From an uncultured Lachnospiraceae bacterium (GTDB lineage: Bacteria; Bacillota; Clostridia; Lachnospirales; Lachnospiraceae): a DNA stretch of 64,000 nucleotides. Within the stretch, counting starts at the first letter, position 1, and each line of letters starts with the position of its first letter. Shown in pieces: positions 58,031-64,000 of the stretch. The notes under the pieces were generated by a model. It made no database searches and was not told the origin of the DNA. It worked only from the letters and a program-made list of their open reading frames with translations. A program made the position numbers and the translations under genes. The stretch covers positions 1-64,000 of the forward strand of contig ONAZ01000010.1 of NCBI GenBank assembly GCA_900315945.1, read 5' to 3'.

Positions 58031-59074
58031 ATGTCAGTAATACATCCATTGAGAATTGGAAATGTACAACTAGATAATAATGTGATATTAGCACCGATGG
58101 CAGGGGTATGTGACCTGCCATTTCGTGTGTTGTGCTCTTCTTTTGGAGTAGGTATGACTTGTACTGAAATGGTTAGTGCCAAAGCTATCTTCTATAACAA
58201 TAAGAAGACATATAAGCTTATGGAAAGAGACGAAAGAGAGCCAGTAGTAGCTGTCCAATTATTCGGACATGAGCCTGTTTGCATAAGTGAAATGGCAGCT
58301 AGACTTGAAGACGAGGGGATAGAATATGACATACTAGATATTAATATGGGATGTCCTGTGCCTAAAGTCGTTAATAATGAAGATGGATCAGCCCTTATGA
58401 AGAATCCTTCTCTTGCAGGTAGAATTATTGAAGAGACTGTGAAAGCTACTACGCGTCCTGTCACAGCCAAGATTAGAATTGGATTCGATGATGAGCATAT
58501 TAATGCTGTAGAGATGGCACATGTATTAGAAGAATCCGGAGTAAGTGCTATAGCAGTCCATGGAAGGACAAGAGAGCAATACTATTCTGGTAAGGCAAAT
58601 TGGGATGTTATTGGTGAAGTAAAATCACGCGTAAATGTACCTGTTATTGGAAACGGGGATTTGACCTGTTACAACGACATATTGAAAATGTATGAACAAA
58701 CCGGGGTTGATGGATATATGATTGGAAGAGCAGCCCAAGGTAATCCCTGGATATTTGAAGGCATCTTAAGAGAGAATGAATTGTTAGAAGGATATGAGAA
58801 ATCCCATGATAAAAAATGGAACTATTCAGATATAAGTAATGAGTTAAGTCTAGTAAGTGATGGCAACAAGTATAAGCCTGATTGGGATAGTATAAGAGAT
58901 ATGATAATTAAGCATGCGACAATGCTAATCGATTACAAGGGTGAATATATTGGCATTCGTGAAATGAGAAAACATGCTGCCTGGTATACAGCAGGACTTC
59001 ACGGAGCAAGTGCATTTCGAGGAAAGATTAATGAAGTTGAATCAATAGATGAACTGAAAGAACTATTATACTAG
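58031..59074 (+). CDS. dusB: tRNA-dihydrouridine synthase
   Basis: 347 residues, FMN enzyme that reduces uridine in tRNA. LAPMAGVCDLPFR, catalytic Cys in NMGCPVPKV, IAVHGRTREQYYSG and GNGDL. About 35 extra residues around 245-285 compared with the usual family length. Confidence 0.93.
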   Translation: MSVIHPLRIGNVQLDNNVILAPMAGVCDLPFRVLCSSFGVGMTCTEMVSAKAIFYNNKKTYKLMERDEREPVVAVQLFGHEPVCISEMAARLEDEGIEYDILDINMGCPVPKVVNNEDGSALMKNPSLAGRIIEETVKATTRPVTAKIRIGFDDEHINAVEMAHVLEESGVSAIAVHGRTREQYYSGKANWDVIGEVKSRVNVPVIGNGDLTCYNDILKMYEQTGVDGYMIGRAAQGNPWIFEGILRENELLEGYEKSHDKKWNYSDISNELSLVSDGNKYKPDWDSIRDMIIKHATMLIDYKGEYIGIREMRKHAAWYTAGLHGASAFRGKINEVESIDELKELLY

Positions 59075-59109
59075 ATTGTTAATATAGCATTTATTTATGC
59101 CATCTAGTC

Positions 59110-59138
59110 TTGCAAAAGACAAGAAATCTTGCTATAAT
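59110..59138 (+). promoter_or_regulatory. greA promoter
   Basis: TTGCAA, 17-bp spacer, TATAAT, about 45 bp before the greA start. Confidence 0.65.
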
Positions 59139-59183
59139 ACATAAGTTGTAAAATCGATTAATAAAGAAAGGTCTGTTGGTGGT

Positions 59184-59663
59184 ATGGAAGATAAGAAAAT
59201 CTTAACTAAAGAAGGTCTTAGAGAATTAGAGGAAGAATTAGAACATCTTAAAGTTGTAAAACGTAAAGAGCTTTCTGCTATTATTAAAGAAGCAAGAGAA
59301 CAGGGTGACTTATCAGAGAATGCAGAGTATGATGCTGCAAGAGATGAGCAAGCCAAGGTTGAGGCAAGAATCGAAGAGATTCAATTACTTCTAAAAGATG
59401 TTGAAGTTCATACAGAAGATGATATGGACGCTGATAAAGTTAACATTGGCTGCAAAGTAAAGATTCGTGATATGGAATACAAAGAAGAGGCTGTATATAG
59501 AATTGTTGGTTCAACAGAAGCAAATTCTTTGAAGAATAAGATATCTAATGAGTCTCCAATTGGCAAGGCTATAATTGGTGCGAAGGTTGGTCAGACAGTT
59601 AAGGTTGAGACACCATCAGGAATACTTAAGTTCAAGGTGTTAGAGATAGAGAAATCTAACTAG
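59184..59663 (+). CDS. greA: Transcription elongation factor GreA
   Basis: 159 residues with LTKEGLRELEEELEHLK coiled-coil, the acidic tip (SENAEYDAARDEQA) that enters the polymerase secondary channel, and C-terminal FKBP-like SPIGKAIIGAKVG. Rescues stalled RNA polymerase. Confidence 0.96.
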   Translation: MEDKKILTKEGLRELEEELEHLKVVKRKELSAIIKEAREQGDLSENAEYDAARDEQAKVEARIEEIQLLLKDVEVHTEDDMDADKVNIGCKVKIRDMEYKEEAVYRIVGSTEANSLKNKISNESPIGKAIIGAKVGQTVKVETPSGILKFKVLEIEKSN

Positions 59664-59675
59664 ACTAGTAATAAC

Positions 59676-59705
59676 AAGCCAGGTGTTGAGTCATCTGGCT
59701 TTTTG
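59676..59705 (+). terminator. Terminator after greA
   Basis: AGCCAG / CTGGCT with a 12-nt loop and a TTTT run. lysS starts 50 nt later, so partial read-through is possible. Confidence 0.7.
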
Positions 59706-59754
59706 TATGTATTAACATTATGAAAGTAATAAGAAAGAGAGCAAGGAATAGATA

Positions 59755-61386
59755 ATGGCTAAGAATAAACAAAATGAACAAGTGCAGGATATAGGACAGC
59801 TTCTTAAGGTTCGCCGCGAGAAGCTTGCTAATTTACAGGAAGGTGGTAATGACCCATTTGCCATAACAAGCTACGACCAGACTCATCATAGCTTAGAAGT
59901 TAAGAGAATATATGAGGAGTACGAGATTGAAACCTTAAAGGACTATGTGGAGCCTGAGCTTCCACCAGAACCTGAGGAAGGTGCAGATAACGAGGTTATA
60001 GCAGCATACCGTAAGGCTAAGAAAGAAGCTTACAATGCAAAGCGTGAGTTACTAGACGCCAACGCTCCTAGGGTTTCAATTGCGGGTCGTATGATGTTCA
60101 AGCGTGTAATGGGTAAGGCAAGCTTTGCTAATATTCGTGACCTTAAGGGTGACATTCAGATATATGCTTCTAAGGATGCGTTAGGCGACGAGCTTTACGC
60201 GACATTTAAGAAATGTGATATCGGTGACATCTGGGGTGTCAAGGGATATGTATTTAGAACAATGACAGGTGAGATTAGTATCCATGCAGAAGAGATGGTG
60301 CTGCTTACTAAGTCACTTCAGATTCTTCCTGAGAAATTCCACGGACTGACTGATACAGACATGCGTTATCGTCAGAGATATGTTGACCTTATTATGAATC
60401 AGGAATCCCGCGATGTATTCGTTAAGCGTTCACAGATTTTTAAGGAGATTAGAAATTTCCTTGCAGGTCGCGACTTTATGGAGGTTGAGACACCAATGCT
60501 TGTTCACAATGCAGGTGGTGCAGCAGCAAGACCATTTGAGACACATTACAATTCCTTAGATGAAGATGTTAAGCTTCGTATATCTTTAGAGCTTTATCTT
60601 AAGAGATTAATTGTTGGTGGTCTTGAGCGTGTATATGAGATTGGCAGAGTATTTAGAAATGAAGGTGTTGATACTCGTCACAATCCAGAGTTTACTCTTA
60701 TGGAATTGTACCAGGCATATACTGATTATGAAGGCATGATGGAACTTACAGAGTCAATGTTTCGTTATCTTGCTGAAAATGTATGTGGCTCTGCTAAGAT
60801 TACATATCAGGGAACAGAGATTGATTTAGGAAAGCCATTTGCAAGAATGACAATGACAGAGGCTGTTAAGAAATATAGTGGCGTTGATTTTGATGAGGTG
60901 GTTTCAGACGAGGAGGCCAAGTCCTTGGCAGATGAACGTGAGATTGAATACGAGGACTTCCACAAGAAGGGAGATATCCTTAATCTCTTCTTCGAAGAGT
61001 ATGTTGAGGAGCACTTAATTCAGCCAACATTCATCATGGACCATCCACTTGAGATAAGTCCACTAACTAAGAAGAAGCCAGACGACCCTACCAAGGTTGA
61101 GAGATTCGAATTATTCATTAACACATGGGAAATGTGTAACGCATACTCAGAGTTAAATGACCCGATCGACCAAAGAGAGCGTTTTGCAATGCAGGATGCT
61201 AACGCAGAAGCAGGCGACGACGAAGCAGAGCACACAGACGAAGACTTCCTCAATGCTCTAGAAATCGGCATGCCACCAACAGGTGGAATCGGCTACGGTA
61301 TCGACAGACTTGTTATGCTGCTGACAGATTCAGCAGCTATTAGGGATGTGCTATTGTTTCCTACATTGAAACAGTTAGACAAATAA
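59755..61386 (+). CDS. lysS: Lysyl-tRNA synthetase, class II
   Basis: 543 residues. OB-fold anticodon domain with a charged N-terminal insertion ([11 protein letters not shown]..., about 62-100), motif 2 ([20 protein letters not shown]) and motif 3 ([14 protein letters not shown]). Normal C-terminus. Codon use is richer in GC near the 3' end than in its neighbours, with more GAC and CCA than upstream genes. Confidence 0.96.
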   Translation: MAKNKQNEQVQDIGQLLKVRREKLANLQEGGNDPFAITSYDQTHHSLEVKRIYEEYEIETLKDYVEPELPPEPEEGADNEVIAAYRKAKKEAYNAKRELLDANAPRVSIAGRMMFKRVMGKASFANIRDLKGDIQIYASKDALGDELYATFKKCDIGDIWGVKGYVFRTMTGEISIHAEEMVLLTKSLQILPEKFHGLTDTDMRYRQRYVDLIMNQESRDVFVKRSQIFKEIRNFLAGRDFMEVETPMLVHNAGGAAARPFETHYNSLDEDVKLRISLELYLKRLIVGGLERVYEIGRVFRNEGVDTRHNPEFTLMELYQAYTDYEGMMELTESMFRYLAENVCGSAKITYQGTEIDLGKPFARMTMTEAVKKYSGVDFDEVVSDEEAKSLADEREIEYEDFHKKGDILNLFFEEYVEEHLIQPTFIMDHPLEISPLTKKKPDDPTKVERFELFINTWEMCNAYSELNDPIDQRERFAMQDANAEAGDDEAEHTDEDFLNALEIGMPPTGGIGYGIDRLVMLLTDSAAIRDVLLFPTLKQLDK

Positions 61387-61686
61387 AATGCCGTAAAATC
61401 AAGGGTTTCAGAGGATGAGTTGTATGCAACTACAACGCTTACTACAACAAATTCGTAAGTTGATATGAAGAAATATACGCTCAACTGACGGATTGCTGTA
61501 AATCATGCGAATGAAATCTAACGATATGGGTTACAATTAAATATGTGAATCGTAGACGAGCCCACTTATTCTTAAGTGGGCTTGACTATTACAAATCAAA
61601 CCCTCCCGGGAATGTCAAAAGTAGTGAAAACAATCAGCATTTTGTCATGACCTGTGGAGGGTTTGTTATTCTTTTTGGAAGTATTT
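61387..61686. other. Intergenic with two hairpins
   Basis: No gene seen in the first 170 nt after lysS. At 61559-61582 AGCCCACTTA-ttct-TAAGTGGGCT is a perfect hairpin without a T-run. At 61598-61664 AAACCCTCC / GGAGGGTTT encloses a 49-nt loop and is followed by GTTATTCTTTTT, a possible terminator directly before the GGAAG ribosome site of the fragment at 61687. Composition changes to higher GC from here. Confidence 0.6.
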
Positions 61687-61968
61687 ATGTTGAAACTAGG
61701 AATCGTAACAGATTATTTCTGGATCGGAAATAAGCCGATTGCAACATCCAGGTACTGGAATATGGTGCATGGGAATACGCCAGAGGAAGTAAAGCAGGAT
61801 GAAGAAGGACTGCAGATCATGCGGTATCGTGATCGGCATGGCGGCTTATCGGAAATAGCAGAGGCGTTTATGGATCAGCAGAAAGGAGTGGAAGAATCAT
61901 TTAATTATACTTTTGGAAAGAGAAAAAATGCTAGATGTATTTTTTTTGTTATACATGTAATAAAATAG
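61687..61968 (+). pseudogene. Fragment of an NAD(P)H/flavodoxin-family oxidoreductase
   Basis: The reading frame contains IATSRYWNMVHGNTPEEV and KQDEEGLQIMR, the C-terminal block of flavodoxin-family reductases, but lacks the N-terminal FMN-binding part. After LQIMR the frame departs from the family, and another frame continues with IGMAAYRK and a stop, so a frameshift is likely. It is preceded by TTTTTGGAAG and ATG, like the other genes of this block. Probably a decayed remnant of a redox gene. Confidence 0.55.
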
Positions 61969-62021
61969 TTGACAAGTTGATGAAAGCGTGTTAATATCCA
62001 CTTGTAACACAAAGTATTACA
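61969..62021 (+). promoter_or_regulatory. Promoter and Rrf2-type operator of the NAD(P)-binding gene
   Basis: Consensus TTGACA (61969), 17-bp spacer, TAATAT (61992-61997), followed by the dyad TGTAACACAAAGTATTACA at 62003-62021, where a bound repressor would block the start of transcription. Confidence 0.75.
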
Positions 62022-62044
62022 TGAACAACAAGGAGGATTTCAAT

Positions 62045-62677
62045 ATGAAGATTGCAGTAGTAGCAGCAAATGGCCGTGTAGCACAGAAAGTAGTCAAGGA
62101 AGCACAGGAGAGAGGATTTGATGTGACTGCCTTTGCGCGTGAGGATGAAAACAAATCTGGTGCAGCAACATACATCAAGAAGGATATCATGGATTTTACA
62201 AAGGAAGATTTGGCAGGCTTCGAAGCTGTAGTAGATGGATTCGGAGCATGGAAGGACGAGGAGCAACCTATGCACGTAAAGACTTCGCAGCACCTTTGCG
62301 ATATTCTTTCGGGTACAGGTACACGCCTTCTTATTGTAGGTGGAGCAGGAAGTCTTTATGTTAATCCGGAACATACAGTAGTTGTGTGTGATGGACCTGA
62401 TTTCCCGAGCGAGTTCATGCCTCTTGCTAAGGCTCAGGGGGAGGAACTGGCGAAACTGCGTGACAGGAATGACGTTAATTGGACGTTTATCAGTCCGGCA
62501 GGAGATTTCCAGGCCGACGGCGAGCGAAGCGGAAAGTATATTCTTGCAGGAGAGGAACTGACACTTAATAGCAAGGGCGAGAGCATTATCAGCTATGCGG
62601 ACTATGCCATTGCTATGGTTGACGAAATTGAAAAGGGTAACCACATCCAGCAGAGAATCAGTGTTGTGAGGGAATAA
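62045..62677 (+). CDS. NAD(P)-binding oxidoreductase (NmrA/SDR-like)
   Basis: 210 residues. Atypical short-chain reductase or NAD(P)H-binding Rossmann protein: IAVVAANGRVAQKVV, a later VGGAGSLYV and WTFISPAGDF. No YxxxK catalytic pair is obvious. AAGGAGG precedes the ATG. It shares operator type with the downstream Rrf2 gene, an arrangement like ywnA-ywnB of Bacillus (recalled, not checked). Likely a redox- or electrophile-response gene. Confidence 0.8.
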   Translation: MKIAVVAANGRVAQKVVKEAQERGFDVTAFAREDENKSGAATYIKKDIMDFTKEDLAGFEAVVDGFGAWKDEEQPMHVKTSQHLCDILSGTGTRLLIVGGAGSLYVNPEHTVVVCDGPDFPSEFMPLAKAQGEELAKLRDRNDVNWTFISPAGDFQADGERSGKYILAGEELTLNSKGESIISYADYAIAMVDEIEKGNHIQQRISVVRE

Positions 62678-62702
62678 TTAAAGACAGCTGGCAATATCTG
62701 TA

Positions 62703-62736
62703 TTGACAGACGACATGTAATGACATATATTACATG
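62703..62736 (+). promoter_or_regulatory. Promoter and operator of the Rrf2 gene
   Basis: TTGACA (62703), 17-bp spacer, TATATT (62726-62731). The dyad CATGTAA-N9-TTACATG (62714-62736; core TGTAA-N9-TTACA, 19 bp) covers the -10 and spacer, fitting autorepression. Confidence 0.78.
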
Positions 62737-62751
62737 CAGGAGGTTGGATTA

Positions 62752-63195
62752 ATGCAGATTACAAGTAAATTTACGATAGCGGTTCATGTTATCACTGCTA
62801 TTGACTACTTTAGTGAGACAGAGACGGTGACGAGTAATTTCCTTGCAGGTAGTGTCGGAGCCAATCCTGTCATTGTTCGGAATGTTATGGGAAGTCTCAA
62901 GGAGGCTGGTATTATTGATATCAGCCAGGGAAAGAGCGGAATCACACTTGCAAAAGAATTGTCCGAGACAACATTTTTTGATGTCTATAAGGCTGTTGAT
63001 TGTGTAAATGACGAAGGACTGTTCCACTTTCATGAAAATCCGAACATAGAATGTCCTGTGGGCAGGAATATTCACAAGTCCATTGACGGTAAACTTTTGA
63101 AAGTTCAACAGGCTATGGAAGATGAATTGAAGCGGATTACCCTTGCAGATGTTGTAGAGGACACTCGCAAAGAAATTTTAAGCGAGGGGACTTAA
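62752..63195 (+). CDS. Rrf2-family transcription regulator
   Basis: 147 residues with the winged-helix start ITSKFTIAVHVITAIDYF and AGSVGANPVIVRNVMGSLKEAGII. Only two Cys (in VDCVND and IECPVG) are present, not the three of Fe-S cluster members, so it is closer to the YwnA type that senses by other means. Start at 62752 after CAGGAGG. It probably represses itself and the adjacent oxidoreductase through the matching 19-bp dyads. Confidence 0.85.
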   Translation: MQITSKFTIAVHVITAIDYFSETETVTSNFLAGSVGANPVIVRNVMGSLKEAGIIDISQGKSGITLAKELSETTFFDVYKAVDCVNDEGLFHFHENPNIECPVGRNIHKSIDGKLLKVQQAMEDELKRITLADVVEDTRKEILSEGT

Positions 63196-63220
63196 AGGAA
63201 CAATTGGGTGGAAAATGAGG

Positions 63221-63252
63221 TCTCCGTAGAACAATCTACGGAGATCTTTTTG
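63221..63252 (+). terminator. Terminator after Rrf2 gene
   Basis: TCTCCGTAGA-acaa-TCTACGGAGA followed by TCTTTTT, directly ahead of the GGAAGG ribosome site of the next gene. Confidence 0.88.
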
Positions 63253-63266
63253 GAAGGTGGATCATT

Positions 63267-63475
63267 ATGGAGCCAAAAGAGTACCTTTATACATTTCGAA
63301 TATCATTCACACGACCATTGTTACTACGGTTGATGACGATGGGCGGCCTGTGACTGCCACCATTGATATGATGGACAGCGATGAAAATGGTCTGTATTTC
63401 CTTACGGCAAAGTGTAAAGGTTTTTATGGTCGTCTGAAAAAGAGGGGATTTCTTGCATTGGCAAAAGAAGCTTAA
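63267..63475 (+). pseudogene. Frameshifted, truncated copy of the PNPOx-like gene
   Basis: Begins MEPKEYL, then a one-base loss after the Leu codon shifts the frame; the body continues in another frame with IIHTTIVTTVDDDGRP and IDMMDSDENGLYFLTA. It stops early after RGFLALAKEA. Compared with the intact neighbour (METKEYLKYIVEEIHTTIV) it is the first third of the same protein, so a decayed tandem duplicate. It has its own GGAAGG ribosome site. Confidence 0.75.
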
Positions 63476-63481
63476 GGATGA

Positions 63482-63515
63482 GACTCTGAGGTGTTTACTT
63501 CAGAGTCTTTTTTTA
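63482..63515 (+). terminator. Terminator between the two PNPOx-like copies
   Basis: GACTCTGA / TCAGAGTC stem with an 11-nt loop and a T-run, immediately followed by the AGAAGG ribosome site of the next copy. Confidence 0.88.
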
Positions 63516-63529
63516 GAAGGATGTGGAAT

Positions 63530-64000
63530 ATGGAAACTAAGGAATATCTGAAATACATAGTGGAAGAAATCCATACAACTATTGTGGCAACGGTAGATGA
63601 TGAAGGTCTTCCTGTCACAGCTGCTATAGATATGATGGATTATGATAATGACAGTTTATATTTCCTTACAGCAAAAGGAAAAGGATTCTATGACAGACTG
63701 ACAAAGAGACAGTTTCTTGCGCTTACGGCGATGAAAGGTGAGGATACCATGTCAAGTGTTGCAGTATCCATCCGTGGTAAAGTAAGAGACCTTGGACATG
63801 ACAAGATACCGGAGCTATTTAAGAAAAATCCATACATGCATCAGATCTATCCGACGGAAGAATCCATGAAGGCACTAACAGTATTTCAGATATATGAGGG
63901 AACTGGTGAGTGGTTCGATCTCTCCAAGAAGCCTATAGAAAGAGCATCCTTTCACTTTGGAAAAGTAGAGATTAAGCGAGAAGGATATTTTATTAAAGAT
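63530..64000 (+). CDS. Pyridoxamine 5'-phosphate oxidase-like protein (runs off the window end)
   Basis: 157 residues visible, no stop before the window edge. PNPOx-like split-barrel start (ETKEYLKYIVEEIHTTIVATVDDEGLPV), IDMMDYDNDSLYFLTAKGKGFYDRL and later SSVAVSIRGKVR, TVFQIYEGTGEWFDLSKKP. Related anaerobe proteins carry a C-terminal ferredoxin domain, which would lie beyond the window. Binds flavin; substrate unknown. Confidence 0.82.
   Translation, partial: METKEYLKYIVEEIHTTIVATVDDEGLPVTAAIDMMDYDNDSLYFLTAKGKGFYDRLTKRQFLALTAMKGEDTMSSVAVSIRGKVRDLGHDKIPELFKKNPYMHQIYPTEESMKALTVFQIYEGTGEWFDLSKKPIERASFHFGKVEIKREGYFIKD

Noticed and set aside
61991-62644. Long antisense open frame of about 217 codons
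   Set aside because: Lies opposite the NAD(P)-binding gene, which has a ribosome site, operator and family motifs; the antisense product is Cys/Ile-rich and matches nothing.

Overview
This window looks like chromosomal DNA of a low-GC, Gram-positive anaerobe of the class Clostridia, most likely a Lachnospiraceae relative (Butyrivibrio/Roseburia/Lachnospira type). The basis is AT-rich codon use with strong AGGAGG ribosome sites, a class III fructose-bisphosphatase, a split transketolase, type III pantothenate kinase, a Firmicutes-type Tad pilus locus and cell-wall rather than outer-membrane genes. The genus cannot be fixed from sequence reading alone. No rRNA, tRNA, CRISPR array or complete insertion sequence was seen.

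Layout. 1-513: leader region with structured repeats. 514-10.8 kb: surface block with a 2626-residue repeat protein, a class B-like sortase and a leucine-rich-repeat protein with a non-canonical sorting signal. 10.9-20.9 kb: lone CheY-like receiver, aldose 1-epimerase, FBPase, PLC-like protein, radical SAM enzyme, DUF234-type ATPase and split transketolase. 20.9-21.4 kb: two large palindromic elements upstream of the rpoB promoter. 21.6-29.3 kb: rpoB-rpoC. 29.4-33.6 kb: small membrane proteins, lgt, a lipoprotein, plsY and a diacylglycerol glycosyltransferase. 33.8-42.9 kb: a Tad pilus operon of eleven genes, nearly all overlapping or tightly spaced. 43-47.3 kb: flavoprotein-SCP2 fusion, HIT protein, membrane protein, murG and a SleB-type hydrolase.

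47.4-54.9 kb holds the most unusual unit: four genes separated by identical 15-nt gaps. They encode a single-module NRPS (A-T-C order), a membrane SpoIIE phosphatase fused to an RsbW-like kinase domain, a STAS domain fused to an aminoglycoside-phosphotransferase-like kinase, and a fucosyltransferase-like protein. A 26-bp dyad lies just upstream. It reads as a small-molecule or envelope-modification pathway wired to a partner-switching module.

55-61.4 kb is housekeeping: argF, birA, a small unknown, coaX, dusB, greA and lysS. 61.6-64 kb has a different base and codon composition and looks acquired. It holds a reductase fragment, an NAD(P)-binding protein and an Rrf2 regulator, with identical-architecture 19-bp operators upstream of both of these genes, then a frameshifted PNPOx-like copy followed by an intact copy that runs off the window end.

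A recurring theme is a family of roughly 230-bp imperfect palindromes in intergenic space (12.4 kb, 20.9 kb, 21.2 kb) with a degenerate relative at the window start. Protein family names are assigned from motifs read by eye; no database search was run.
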